Assembly: GCF_040689395.1 (NCBI RefSeq)
Contig: NZ_JBFAZX010000011.1
Coordinates: forward strand, 148,444 to 212,443
Length of the DNA stretch: 64,000 nucleotides
Origin: Dactylosporangium sp040689395
Lineage (GTDB): Bacteria; Actinomycetota; Actinomycetes; Mycobacteriales; Micromonosporaceae
Direction of reading: 5' to 3'
Below the pieces are notes generated by a model, which saw nothing but the letters and a program-made list of their open reading frames with translations, was not told the origin of the DNA and did not search any database. The stretch's first letter is position 1, and the number at the start of each line of letters is the position of its first letter. This document shows, one piece after another, positions 1 to 8,697 of the stretch. Both the position numbers and the translations under genes were made by a program.

Positions 1-217
1 TGGCGTCGCCGCGGTCCTCCGGGCGCGGCGGGATGCGCCGCGAGACCAGCCAGCAGTCGCCGCCGATCAGCGCCAGCAGCGCCGTCGTCAGCCCGAGCGC
101 GACGATGCCGACCCGCTCGGCGTGGCCCATGATCGCGGCGGTCATCACCCAGTACACGATGGTGAACGTCAGCATGACGGCCGCCAGGAGGCCGAAGAAG
201 CGGGCCTCAGTGCGCAC
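1..217 (-). CDS. ctaF: cytochrome c oxidase subunit 4, N-terminal part (runs off the left edge)
   Basis: The visible 72 codons begin with GTG at 217 and read VRTEARFFGLLAAVMLTF, followed by a second hydrophobic stretch and SRRIPPRPED before the window ends. Two membrane helices at the N-terminus and a start overlapping the ctaD stop by 11 bases fit the small actinobacterial subunit IV, which normally follows ctaD. It would sit in the cytoplasmic membrane as an accessory part of the aa3 oxidase. The C-terminal half is not visible, so the family call rests on context and the N-terminal pattern. Confidence 0.72.
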   Translation of the reverse strand, partial: MRTEARFFGLLAAVMLTFTIVYWVMTAAIMGHAERVGIVALGLTTALLALIGGDCWLVSRRIPPRPEDRGDA

Positions 218-1886
218 CGGCGTGCTCCTGCCTGCGGTCGTACGCCGGCCGCTCGGAGTGGATCCGCGGCAGCGACTCGAAGTTGTGCCGCGGCGGCGGG
301 CAGCTGGTCGCCCACTCCAGCGCGTTGCCGTGGCCCCACGGATCGTCGACCCCGGCGACGCGGCCGAAGCGGTAGGAACGCCACACGTTCCAGATGAAGA
401 ACAGCGTCGAGGCGCCGAGGACGAACGCGCCAATGGTGGAGATCGTGTTGAGCAGGGTGAAGCCGTCCGTGGGCAGGTAGTCGGCGTACCGGCGGGGCAT
501 GCCGCGGCCGCCGAGCCAGTGCTGGACCAGGAAGGTGGTCTGGAAGCCCACGAACATGGTCCAGAAGTGCAGCTTTCCCAGGCGCTCGTCCATCATCCGG
601 CCAGTGATCTTCGGGAACCAGAAGTACACGCCGCCGAACGCCGCGAACACGATCGTGCCGAACAGCACGTAGTGGAAGTGGGCGACGACGAAGTACGTGT
701 CGGTCACGTGCCAGTCCAGCGGCGGGCTGGCCAGGATCACCCCGGACAGGCCGCCGAACAGGAACGTCACCAGGAACCCGACGGCGAAGAGCATCGGCGT
801 CTCGAACGTGAGCTGCCCGTGCCACATCGTGCCGATCCAGTTGAAGAACTTGATCCCGGTCGGCACCGCGATGAGGAAGCTCGCGAACGAGAAGAACACC
901 AGCAGCACCTGACCGGTGGCGAACATGTGGTGCGCCCACACGCTCATCGACAGCACGGTGATGGAGATCGTCGCCCCGACGAGGCCCTTGTACCCGAAGA
1001 CCGGCTTGCGGCTGAACACCGGGATGATCTCGCTGATGATGCCGAAGAACGGCAGGGCCACGATGTACACCTCGGGATGGCCGAAGAACCAGAACAGGTG
1101 CTGCCACAGGATGGGCCCGCCGGTGGAGGCGTTGTAGACCGTCGCGCCGAGCTTGCGGCCGGCCTCCAGCACCAGCAGGGCGGCGGCGAGGATCGGGAAC
1201 ACCATGATCACCATCAGTGCGGTGAGCAGGATGTTCCAGGTGAAGATCGGCATCCGGAACATCGTCATGCCGGGCGCGCGCAGCGTGAGGATCGTGGTGA
1301 TCATGTTGACCGCGCCAAGGATCGTGCCGAGCCCGGAGACGACCAGGCCCATGATCCACAGGTCGCTGCCGATGCCCGGGGAGTCCCGCAGGGAGTTCAG
1401 CGGGGCGTACGCCGTCCAGCCGAAGTCGGCCGTGCCGCCGGGCGTGACGAACCCGGAGACCACCAGCGTGCCGCCGAGCAGGAACAGCCAGTACGACAGG
1501 GCGTTGAGCCGCGGGAACGCGACGTCGGCGGCGCCGATCTGCAGCGGCACCACGAAGTTGGCGAAGCCGAACACCAGCGGGGTGGCGAACAGCAGCAGCA
1601 TGAGCGTGCCGTGCGCGGTGAACAGCTGGTTGTACTGCTCCGGCGAGAGGAACTGCAGGCCCGGCCGGGCGAGCTCGGCCCGCATGAGCATCGCCAGGAC
1701 CCCGCCGATGATGAAGAACACGAACGACGTCACGAGATACAGCACCCCGACGTCTTTCGCGTCGGTGGTGCGCAGCATGCGCGTGAACACGTTGCCCGGC
1801 AGCGTGCGACGCACGATCGGCGCCCCGGCCCGCGGCGGCTCGATGATCCTGCTGGCGTTGTGCATCCGCCGGACGTCCCCCTTCAT
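207..1886 (-). CDS. ctaD: cytochrome c oxidase subunit I (aa3 type)
   Basis: A 559-residue, twelve-helix membrane protein with all the expected metal ligands: the heme a histidine in TAHGTLMLLLF, the CuB histidine and cross-linked tyrosine in GHPEVYIVALP, the CuB pair in WAHHMFATG, and the heme a3/a histidines in VVAHFHYVLFG. Length and order are normal for heme-copper oxidase subunit I, the terminal O2-reducing proton pump. The start at 1886 is kept. An internal ATG at 1865 has a GGGGGA upstream and is an alternative. ctaF follows with an overlapping start, so the two are co-transcribed and probably translationally coupled. Confidence 0.97.
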   Translation of the reverse strand: MKGDVRRMHNASRIIEPPRAGAPIVRRTLPGNVFTRMLRTTDAKDVGVLYLVTSFVFFIIGGVLAMLMRAELARPGLQFLSPEQYNQLFTAHGTLMLLLFATPLVFGFANFVVPLQIGAADVAFPRLNALSYWLFLLGGTLVVSGFVTPGGTADFGWTAYAPLNSLRDSPGIGSDLWIMGLVVSGLGTILGAVNMITTILTLRAPGMTMFRMPIFTWNILLTALMVIMVFPILAAALLVLEAGRKLGATVYNASTGGPILWQHLFWFFGHPEVYIVALPFFGIISEIIPVFSRKPVFGYKGLVGATISITVLSMSVWAHHMFATGQVLLVFFSFASFLIAVPTGIKFFNWIGTMWHGQLTFETPMLFAVGFLVTFLFGGLSGVILASPPLDWHVTDTYFVVAHFHYVLFGTIVFAAFGGVYFWFPKITGRMMDERLGKLHFWTMFVGFQTTFLVQHWLGGRGMPRRYADYLPTDGFTLLNTISTIGAFVLGASTLFFIWNVWRSYRFGRVAGVDDPWGHGNALEWATSCPPPRHNFESLPRIHSERPAYDRRQEHAGAH

Positions 1887-1997
1887 CGGCTTCCCGCCGA
1901 CGCGCTTCCCTCACGCGGCCGGGTGAAACACGTGGCAGCCCCTCCGCCGGGCGAATCCGGCGATCGGGTCGAGTCGGTGACCGCCGGTTCCGGCCGG

Positions 1998-2177
1998 GTG
2001 CGCAGCTGGTCGATCTTCCCGTTCGGCGCCGGGCCGACCGGGTGCCCGGGGCGCAACGTGATGCTGCTGACGACGAGCACCCTCATCGCGGTACTGCTGA
2101 ACCGCTTCGGCCCACTGCGGACCCCGCTACCCCGGACCTTGGACCACACCAGCCTCCACCTGGAGCTCAGGGGCTGA
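1998..2177 (+). pseudogene. cytochrome P450 C-terminal remnant
   Basis: This plus-strand stretch translates as a P450 C-terminus: FPFGAGPTGCPGRN is the heme-binding loop with the cysteine ligand, followed by a hydrophobic L-helix (VMLLTTSTLIAVLL) and the usual short tail to a TGA at 2177. Nothing upstream looks like the rest of a P450. The bases before about 1998 run into the 5' flank of ctaD, which is on the other strand. It is a decayed fragment, not a functional gene. Confidence 0.6.
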
Positions 2178-2205
2178 CCAACCAACGCCGCGCTGTTCTC
2201 GGACG

Positions 2206-2290
2206 CGGAGCTCGCCGTGCTGCCGGGGGCGGTCACTTTCCGTGGCTGGACGATCCCGCGTGGTTCGCCGACCGGTTCGCGCGCTGGTAG
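2206..2290 (+). pseudogene. alpha/beta-hydrolase C-terminal remnant
   Basis: The last codons before the TAG at 2288 read GGHFPWLDDPAWFADRFARW, the typical end of an alpha/beta-hydrolase with the catalytic-histidine motif GGGHFPW. The preceding segment (SDAELAVLPG) fits the same family but lies in another frame, so there is a frameshift near 2222. It follows the P450 remnant directly and belongs to the same decayed patch. Confidence 0.45.
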
Positions 2291-2348
2291 CGCACTGTCA
2301 TGGCGTGCCGGGGCCATGCGGCGGCGATGGTTCTGGCAAACTGCCCGA

Positions 2349-3044
2349 ATGCAACGACCGGCGATGCGCATGACCGTCGGACCTCACCCACCGTCCGTCT
2401 ACTGGCGTCGCCGCGCGCTCGTCGCCGTCGGCGCCGCCATTCTGGTGCTGCTCGGCTGGCTCGCGGTGCGCGGCTCGGGCGGCACTCCGGCCGCCGTGAG
2501 CAGCGCGCCCACGGCGCCGACGAGCGGGACGGGGGCCTCGGGCACCTCGGCCCCCGGCGACCTCCCCTCACCATCATTCGTGCAGGCGACCACCGACACG
2601 AGCACGACGCCGACGGCGGTCCACGGACCGCCCCCGAGCAACGTCACGCCGTGCGGCGATGACCAGATCGCCGTCACCGTGGCCGCCAGCCCGTCGCCGG
2701 GCGTGGTGGGCGGGACGTTCACGTTCAGCGTCGCCATCGTCTCCAAGGCCGACGACTGGTGCTCTCGCGACCTCGGCTCGGGCGCACAGGAGATCCAGGT
2801 CCTGCACAACGGCGCGCTGTTGTACTCCTCCGACGACTGCCGCACCGGCACCGGCCACACCAGCGACGTGCGCGCCTTCGCGGCCGGCGACGCGGTGCGG
2901 TACCGCTACCCGTGGAGCAGCTACCGGATCACGCCGCACGAGTGCGCGCTCGCCAAGACCCCGGCACCGCCCGGCACGTATCAGGTCGTGGCCCGCGTCG
3001 GGACGAAGATCAGCGCGCCGGTCGACTTCACCATCAACCGCTGA
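2349..3044 (+). CDS. membrane-anchored extracytoplasmic protein of unknown function
   Basis: A 231-residue protein with a short basic N-terminus, one membrane segment (ALVAVGAAILVLLGWLAV, roughly residues 23-40), then a Ser/Thr/Pro/Ala-rich linker of about 60 residues. The C-terminal domain of about 130 residues contains four cysteines (TPCGDD, DDWCSRD, DDCRTG, HECALAK) that could form two disulfides. The domain has the alternating pattern of an immunoglobulin-like beta-sandwich, but I recognise no family. ATG at 2349 is chosen because it keeps the membrane anchor near the N-terminus. In-frame ATGs at 2364 and 2370 are equally possible. It converges with the protease gene to its right. Confidence 0.75.
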   Translation: MQRPAMRMTVGPHPPSVYWRRRALVAVGAAILVLLGWLAVRGSGGTPAAVSSAPTAPTSGTGASGTSAPGDLPSPSFVQATTDTSTTPTAVHGPPPSNVTPCGDDQIAVTVAASPSPGVVGGTFTFSVAIVSKADDWCSRDLGSGAQEIQVLHNGALLYSSDDCRTGTGHTSDVRAFAAGDAVRYRYPWSSYRITPHECALAKTPAPPGTYQVVARVGTKISAPVDFTINR

Positions 3045-3067
3045 CCGTCCCGGCCACCCGGCCGGGG

Positions 3068-4207
3068 TCAGCGGGCGCCGGGCGCGCCGCCCGGGTGCAG
3101 GGCGGCCCGCTCGGCGGCGTGCGTGACGTCGGCGGACTCCAGGAGGCCGACGAGCGCGCCGCTGTCGGCGACGAGCGCGGTGCCGGCGCGCGAGACCAGA
3201 TTGGCCACGTCGGCGAGCGGCTGGGACGCCTCGACCACGGTCACCGCGGTGGCCGGCTTCGCGACCTCGGACACCGGTGTGACGGCGCGCTCGGCCGCGG
3301 GGACGCGGGCGAGCTCCGCCAGGCGGACGAGGCCGCCGGGGCGCCCGTCCGGGGTGCGCAGCGCGATGACGTACTTGCCGGGCACCGCGTCGGCGGCGGC
3401 CACGGCCTCGGCCACGCTGCTGCCCGTGCCGACGTACGGGACCATGGTCTGCATCGCCGCGGACACGGGCGTCCGGCCGAGCTGGGCGCGGTAGCGTTCG
3501 TTGGCGGCCTCGGCGGTCGCGGCCGCGATGAGGAACCACCCGACGAGGATGAGCCAGAGGCCGCCGAAATTGCCGGTGGCCACGACCTGCGCGAGCCCGA
3601 GGGCCATCAGGCCGACGCCGATCACGCGGCCCGCATTGGTCGCGGCGAGGGCGGCCCGCTGCCGGTCCCCGCGCCACTGCCACAGCACCGCGCGCAGCAC
3701 CCGGCCGCCGTCCAGGGGCGCGCCCGGCAACAGGTTGAACACGGCGAGCACGAGGTTGATCCCGGCCAGCCAGGCACAGACGGCGACGACGCCGGCCGGG
3801 ACGCCGAGTGCGCCGAGGCCGGCCGCCAGGCCGCCGAAGCCGCCGCCGAGCAGGGCGCTGGTGGCCGGCCCGGCGCCCGCGGTCAGCAGGTCGGCCCGGG
3901 CGGTGGGCGCCTCCTGGCCGAACTCGGCGAGCCCGCCGAGCAGCCACAGCGTCACCTGCTCGACCCGGATGCCGAAGGCGCGGGCGACGAGTGCGTGCGC
4001 GAGCTCGTGTGCCAGCAGCGAGAGCAGGAAGACGACCGCTCCGGCGAGACCGAGCAGCCACGGCACGACGGCGGGCAGCCCAGGCGCGGAGGCCGGGATG
4101 ATCGTCAGGGCGAGGATCTGCACCAGCAGGACCATGATGACGACGACCGACCAGTTCACGCCGACCCGGATGCCGGCGATGGTTCCCAGACGCAGGTTCT
4201 GTTTCAC
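3068..4207 (-). CDS. site-2 protease family (M50) zinc metalloprotease with C-terminal CBS domains
   Basis: A 379-residue membrane protein. The zinc-binding HExxH motif is HELAH in a transmembrane helix (about residue 68), followed by the strongly conserved FNLLPGAPLDGGRVL, whose aspartate is the third zinc ligand. The C-terminal 130 residues form a degenerate CBS pair (VSAAMQTMVPYVGTGSSVAE and later repeats). Members of this CBS-containing group cleave substrates inside the membrane and may sense nucleotides. The start is GTG at 4207, with GGAGGGAG just upstream. The reading frame stays open further upstream but is arginine/proline-rich noise. No substrate can be deduced from the neighbours. 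Confidence 0.9.
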   Translation of the reverse strand: MKQNLRLGTIAGIRVGVNWSVVVIMVLLVQILALTIIPASAPGLPAVVPWLLGLAGAVVFLLSLLAHELAHALVARAFGIRVEQVTLWLLGGLAEFGQEAPTARADLLTAGAGPATSALLGGGFGGLAAGLGALGVPAGVVAVCAWLAGINLVLAVFNLLPGAPLDGGRVLRAVLWQWRGDRQRAALAATNAGRVIGVGLMALGLAQVVATGNFGGLWLILVGWFLIAAATAEAANERYRAQLGRTPVSAAMQTMVPYVGTGSSVAEAVAAADAVPGKYVIALRTPDGRPGGLVRLAELARVPAAERAVTPVSEVAKPATAVTVVEASQPLADVANLVSRAGTALVADSGALVGLLESADVTHAAERAALHPGGAPGAR

Positions 4208-4470
4208 GGCTCCCTCCGACCCCCGTAGCGGCGCCCCACATTCATCTTCCCGTGCCGCGAGGCCGCCGGCCAGGCCGAACGGCGGCCTCGCGGTGGTCTC
4301 GGCCCGATGCGTCGGATCCGGCGCCGCCGCACGGAAGTCCGCCGTGCTGCGGGCCGCCACCCATCGGCTCATCGACCCGGCCGGAGCATCCGAGCGGCGC
4401 CGTACGCTTGGTGGAGGTGCACGCTCGGCGGGGCCGGCCCCGCCGCCGGACATGCGGGGCGGTGGCGCCC

Positions 4471-5229
4471 ATGCCGAGTTGGCTCGGTCGGGACTGGATC
4501 GCGCTCGCCGCGGCGCTCGTGGTGCCGCCGGCCGTCTGCGCGGCGCTGACGCCGCTGCGCACGTCGGTGTCCGACGCGAACCTGGCCCTGGTGCTCGTCG
4601 TGGTCGTCGTGGCGGTGGCCGCCTTCGGCAACCGCCCGGCGGGTGCCCTGTCGGCCGTGTCCGCCGCCGTGTGGTTCGACTTCTTCCTCGTCCCGCCGTA
4701 CGCAACGTGGAGCATCGCCAGCACCGGCGACCTCGCCACGATGGCGCTGCTGCTCGCCGTCGGCCTGGCGGTGTCGCAGCTGGCGGCCCGCGCTCGCCGG
4801 CTGCGCCTCGTCACGATCACCGACGCCGAGCAGCTGGACCGGATCCATCGCACCGCCGAGCTGGTCCGGTCCGGCCGCGGCGGCCCGGACGTGGCCAACC
4901 AGGTGCGCGCGCAGCTGGTCGACCTGCTGGGCCTGCGCGCCTGCCGATTCGAGTACGGCCGGTTGCTCGGCCACCCGGCGCGGCTCGAGCGCGACGGCAG
5001 CATCGCCGCGGGCGGGCTGCGGCGCTACCTCGCCCCGGAGGAACTTCCCGACGAGGAGATCGAGCTTCGGGTCGCCGCGGGCGGGCGCTTCTACGGCCGG
5101 TTCATGCTCCGGCCCACCCCCGGCCGCCCCGTCCCCCTGCGGGCCCGGCTCGTGGCGGTCACCCTCGCCGACCAGGCCGGCGCCGCCTTCGACGCCGCCC
5201 GCCCCACGGGGCCCGGCCGCTCGCCCTGA
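4471..5229 (+). CDS. DUF4118 membrane protein (KdpD-like sensor module without kinase)
   Basis: A 252-residue protein with four closely spaced membrane helices in the first 110 residues and the DUF4118 signature FDFFLVPP between helices three and four. This is the four-helix module known from KdpD-type sensor kinases. The cytoplasmic half (about residues 115-252) looks like a small GAF-type fold, and there is no histidine-kinase core. ATG at 4471 is chosen because it places helix 1 at the N-terminus. GTG at 4462 is in frame and possible. It is divergent from the M50 protease with 263 bases between them, so a shared regulatory region is possible. Confidence 0.8.
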   Translation: MPSWLGRDWIALAAALVVPPAVCAALTPLRTSVSDANLALVLVVVVVAVAAFGNRPAGALSAVSAAVWFDFFLVPPYATWSIASTGDLATMALLLAVGLAVSQLAARARRLRLVTITDAEQLDRIHRTAELVRSGRGGPDVANQVRAQLVDLLGLRACRFEYGRLLGHPARLERDGSIAAGGLRRYLAPEELPDEEIELRVAAGGRFYGRFMLRPTPGRPVPLRARLVAVTLADQAGAAFDAARPTGPGRSP

Positions 5230-5294
5230 CCCCCTGCGGAGGGGGTGCCGAGCGGACGTTTGCCCGGGCCCTTCCGCGGGGAGCTGTAGTCGAC

Positions 5295-6176
5295 GTGGGC
5301 GAGATCAAGGTCGGAACCGCGTCGTGGACGGACCGGACGCTGCTGGAGTCGGGCTGGTACCCGGACGAGGTGCGCACCCCGCAGCAGCGGCTGGGCTACT
5401 ACGCCCGGCAGTTCCCGCTCGTCGAGGTCGACGCGACGTACTACGCGCCCCCGAACGAGCAGACGACCCGCCTGTGGGCCGAGCGCACGCCCGCCGGCTT
5501 CACTTTCAACGTCAAGGCGTTCAGCCTGCTGACCGGGCACCCGACGAAGGTGACGGCCCTGCCGAAGGACCTCCGCCCGCAGACCGGGAAGGCCAACGTG
5601 TACCCGCGCGACCTGCCGGCGCAGGCGTACGAGGACGTGTGGTCGCGCTTCCTGACCGCGCTCGACCCGCTGGTGGAGGCCGGCAAGCTGGGTGTGTTGC
5701 TGTTCCAGTTCCCGCCGTGGTTCACGATCCGCCGATCCAGCAAGCAGGCCCTGCTGGAGGTGGCGTCGCGCTGCAAGCCGCTGCGGATCGCCGTCGAGTT
5801 CCGGCACGCGTCATGGTTCGACGGCGACAACGAGCGCGAGACGCTGGACTTCCTGCGCACGCATGACCTGCCGTACGTGGTGGTCGACATGCCGCAGGGC
5901 CACCGCTCGTCGATACCCCCGGTGGTCGAGGCGACCTCGGACCTGGCGGCGGTGCGCTTCCACGGCCACAGCGACCGCTGGGCGAGCAAGGACATCCACG
6001 AGAAGTTCGGCTACCTGTACTCCGAGAAGGAGCTGCGGACCTGGGCCCCGAAGCTGCGCGCCCTGGCCGAGCGGACGTCACAGACCCACGTGTTGATGAA
6101 CAACTGCTATCAGGACTACGCCCAACGCAACGCGGCCGAGCTCATGGGCATGGTCGCTGCGTCACCACCACAGTGA
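5295..6176 (+). CDS. DUF72 family protein
   Basis: A 293-residue TIM-barrel-type protein of the DUF72 (YecE-like) family. It opens with IKVGTASWTDRTLLESGWYP and contains the conserved blocks FPLVEVDATYYAPP, FTFNVKAF, VLLFQFPPWF, AVEFRHASWF and VRFHGHSDRW. No reaction is established for this family, although the barrel resembles metal-dependent isomerases and endonucleases. The start is GTG at 5295, with GGGGAG about a dozen bases upstream, and the first residues match the family N-terminus. It converges with the FAD gene to its right and their 3' ends overlap by 15 bases. Confidence 0.93.
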   Translation: MGEIKVGTASWTDRTLLESGWYPDEVRTPQQRLGYYARQFPLVEVDATYYAPPNEQTTRLWAERTPAGFTFNVKAFSLLTGHPTKVTALPKDLRPQTGKANVYPRDLPAQAYEDVWSRFLTALDPLVEAGKLGVLLFQFPPWFTIRRSSKQALLEVASRCKPLRIAVEFRHASWFDGDNERETLDFLRTHDLPYVVVDMPQGHRSSIPPVVEATSDLAAVRFHGHSDRWASKDIHEKFGYLYSEKELRTWAPKLRALAERTSQTHVLMNNCYQDYAQRNAAELMGMVAASPPQ

Positions 6177-7544
6177 ACGCAGATGCGCCCCGGCCGGTTG
6201 GCGGTCGCCGGCCGGGCGACCCGCCCGCAGCGACCCGCGCAGGACCCGCAGCACGATGCCCGGCCTGAGCAGTGACGTCGGCGGCCGCACGAGATTGAGC
6301 ACCCGCAGGAACGCCGCGCCGAGCACCGCGTCGTGGGTGGCCGCGACGTGCAGCCGGTGTACGAACCCGTTGATGAACCGCACGCGGGCGCTGCGCCGCC
6401 CCGGCACCTCGGGGAACCGCAGGTCGGTGCCGACCGCGATCGCCCACGGCCCGTCGATGATCCGCGCCGCGCCACGGAAGAAGCGCGACGCGATCCCGGT
6501 GCCGCGTTCGGCGAGCAGGCGGCGCAGCAGCAGCGCCTGCAGCGCCGCGACGGTCATACCCTGACCGTAGATCGGGTTGAAGCTGCACAGCGCGTCGGCG
6601 ACGACCAGGTATCCGGACGGGAACCGGCGCAGCCGCTCGTACCGGCGCCGGACGCTGGCCGGGAACCGCATCGTCACCGGCTCGCCCGCCGGTGGCGCGT
6701 CCCGGACGATCGTCGCGATGTGCGGCGCTGCCAGCTTCTCGGCGAACGCCACCATGCCCGCGTCGTCGGTCGGCGGCTGCTCACCGAGCATGCCGTTGAG
6801 CGCGATCGCGACCCGGTCGCCCTCCAGGGCCGCGGCGATCCCGGCCCGAGGCGCGCCCGGCACCGCGTTCGTCAGCGCGCCGAGCAGCCCGTCGAGGTGT
6901 TCCGGGCAGCGTTGGTACACGCGGGTGACGTACGTGACGTCGACGCGGACCTGGTCCTCCGGCGGTGCCGGGTAGCCGAGCTGTACCAGCCAGCGCGGGC
7001 TGCGGGAGGCGCGGCCGCCGGCGTCGACGACGAGGTCCGCCGCGATGGTGTACGGCGTCTCGAGCTCGTCGTGCGGGGCGACCTGGACGCCTGTGACGGT
7101 GGTGCCGGCGGCGTCGGTGAGCAGTCCGGTGACATCGGTCTGCGGCACCAGCTTCACCCCGGGAAGCTCGGCGACCCGGGCGCGGATCGTGTGCTCCAGC
7201 AGGGGCCGGCTGACCCCGACGCCGATGAGGTCCGACGGTGCCCGCCGCATGTGGTACCCGTCGTTGTACCAGTGGACCTGCTCGTGCAGGTCGACGATGG
7301 GCGCGCCGGCGTCGCGCAGCTGCGCGGACAGGCCTGGGAACAGCTCTTCGAGCACCGACCTGCCGCGGGCCAGCAGCACGTGCAGCTGCCGGCCCTGCGG
7401 TACACACCGGCGGCTCGCGGGTGCGGCGGGCAGCAGGTCCCGGTCGATCACGATCACCCGGGCGAAGTGCTCGCTGAGTGCCCGGGCGGCCAGCAGGCCA
7501 CCCATGCTCGCCCCGATCACGACCGCGGTTGCCTCACCAGCCAT
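6162..7544 (-). CDS. FAD-dependent monooxygenase-like protein, last gene of the prenyl/AfsA-type cluster
   Basis: A 460-residue flavoprotein. It starts with a Rossmann FAD site (VVIGASMGGLLAARAL, residues 8-23, where the second glycine of GxGxxG is serine as in a known actinobacterial subgroup). It has PQGRQLHVLLARG after the first fold and the late FAD motif ADALCSFNPIYGQGM. Relatives hydroxylate or epoxidise lipophilic substrates, often polyprenyl chains. Next to a prenyl-synthase-like gene, epoxidation or reduction of a prenyl chain is a reasonable inference. ATG at 7544 puts the FAD motif at the N-terminus. An AT-rich stretch with TATACT just upstream could be a local promoter. It is the promoter-distal gene of the cluster. 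Confidence 0.85.
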   Translation of the reverse strand: MAGEATAVVIGASMGGLLAARALSEHFARVIVIDRDLLPAAPASRRCVPQGRQLHVLLARGRSVLEELFPGLSAQLRDAGAPIVDLHEQVHWYNDGYHMRRAPSDLIGVGVSRPLLEHTIRARVAELPGVKLVPQTDVTGLLTDAAGTTVTGVQVAPHDELETPYTIAADLVVDAGGRASRSPRWLVQLGYPAPPEDQVRVDVTYVTRVYQRCPEHLDGLLGALTNAVPGAPRAGIAAALEGDRVAIALNGMLGEQPPTDDAGMVAFAEKLAAPHIATIVRDAPPAGEPVTMRFPASVRRRYERLRRFPSGYLVVADALCSFNPIYGQGMTVAALQALLLRRLLAERGTGIASRFFRGAARIIDGPWAIAVGTDLRFPEVPGRRSARVRFINGFVHRLHVAATHDAVLGAAFLRVLNLVRPPTSLLRPGIVLRVLRGSLRAGRPAGDRQPAGAHLRSLWW

Positions 7545-7611
7545 GACCCGTACAGTATAATTGATCTTTTTCAATGTCTTCTTCGTCGTTGCTGACCTGT
7601 CGGATGCCGGT

Positions 7612-8607
7612 TCAGCTGGCAGCTGGCAGCGGGAACGCCAGCATCGCGTTGTCGACGAGTGCGTGCAGCGCCGCGGTGTACGGATGCGCACCGCCGAGCG
7701 TGCGCAACGCCCCGTGCACCTCGGCGAGCATCCCGTCGACCCGGCCGTGGTAGTCGCGCAGGTGCTCGGGGGCCGTCAGCCGCGCCTTGAACTCGGCCCG
7801 GGCCGCCGCCGACGTCGCCGCCGAGGCATACAGCTCCAGCAGCGCCGGCCGTTGCGCCGCGGGCACGCCGTCCAGCAGCAGCATCACCAGAAACGTGGCG
7901 GCACCGTTTTGGATGTCCTCGTCCCGGCCGGTGACCAGGTCGCGCTGGTCATTGGTCAGCTGCCGGAGGACCCCGAAGCGGCGGCCGACGTCGCGCCAGC
8001 GCTCGACCCTGCCCGGGTCGGCACCGGCCAGGCAGGCCGCCATCGCGGCGGCCATGGCGTACGGCGCACCGGTCTTGCCCTCGTAGCTCGCCAGCACCGA
8101 CGCGACCGTGGCGCCGGCCGGCCGGGCGGTGTAATCGAGCAGCTGGCCGCTGATGCCGTCGAGCCATCCGCGGGACAGCTCGGCCAGGGCCGCGACCTTC
8201 GTGGCGTCCGGCATGCCGGCCTCGCCGACGAGCCTGATCGGCAGGTGGCTGCCGACGCCCAACGCCGCCAGGATCCCCGCGTTGCACCGCGCCGGGTCGG
8301 CCCGGATCTGCGGACCGCCGTCGGCCAGGTCGTCGAGGTAGCGCGCGGCGGCCCACCAGAGCAGGTGGACGAGCGCCGCCAGCCGGCCGCCCGCCGGATC
8401 GCCGGTCTCGGCGGCGTGCACGAGCAGCGGCAGCCGGATCATCACGTCCACCGCACCGGTCGAGCCGCGCGCGGCCAGGTTGCCCAGGAAGCTGCCGAGG
8501 AACTCGGCCATGGCCTCGTCGGCGACGTCGCCGCTGGCCCGCAGCCTCGCCAGGATCGCGGTCAGGTCGTCCTCCACCGCGCCGACCACCTCGGCAACGT
8601 CCACCAT
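7612..8607 (-). CDS. polyprenyl synthetase-like class 1 isoprenoid enzyme
   Basis: A 331-residue all-alpha protein with the two aspartate-rich metal-binding motifs of trans-prenyltransferases: DDLAD at residues 92-96 and NDQRD at 219-223. There is also a conserved Lys-Thr at 178-179 (SYEGKTGAPYA), which in the family binds the homoallylic diphosphate. The second motif has N for the first D, as in ComQ-like and other divergent members. The sequence is well removed from housekeeping GGPP or FPP synthases, so it could make a prenyl diphosphate, transfer a prenyl group to another acceptor, or cyclise. It lies 90 bases downstream of the dikinase gene on the same strand. Confidence 0.8.
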   Translation of the reverse strand: MVDVAEVVGAVEDDLTAILARLRASGDVADEAMAEFLGSFLGNLAARGSTGAVDVMIRLPLLVHAAETGDPAGGRLAALVHLLWWAAARYLDDLADGGPQIRADPARCNAGILAALGVGSHLPIRLVGEAGMPDATKVAALAELSRGWLDGISGQLLDYTARPAGATVASVLASYEGKTGAPYAMAAAMAACLAGADPGRVERWRDVGRRFGVLRQLTNDQRDLVTGRDEDIQNGAATFLVMLLLDGVPAAQRPALLELYASAATSAAARAEFKARLTAPEHLRDYHGRVDGMLAEVHGALRTLGGAHPYTAALHALVDNAMLAFPLPAAS

Positions 8608-8697
8608 CCCGCACTCCCCACAGTCGTCGATTCTTCAGGCGAGCCATTGCCGACACATGATGTGGCGGGCGTCGATGTCAACTGATCCGGGCCGCGC

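Noticed and set aside
33..2177. Open frame of 714 codons antisense to ctaD
   Set aside because: Its first 90% is the Arg/Ala/Pro-rich complement of ctaD; only the last 60 codons (P450 remnant) have real protein character.
3501..5294. Long upstream extension of the DUF72 frame
   Set aside because: It runs antisense through the M50 protease and across the DUF4118 gene in another frame; the family N-terminus begins at 5295.
6333..7595. 420-codon plus-strand frame
   Set aside because: It is antisense to the FAD oxidoreductase gene, with no domain pattern.
7545..7611. AT-rich 67-base gap considered as a strong internal promoter of the FAD gene
   Set aside because: TATACT is present, but the TTGAAA upstream is only 9 bases away, so no proper promoter could be built.
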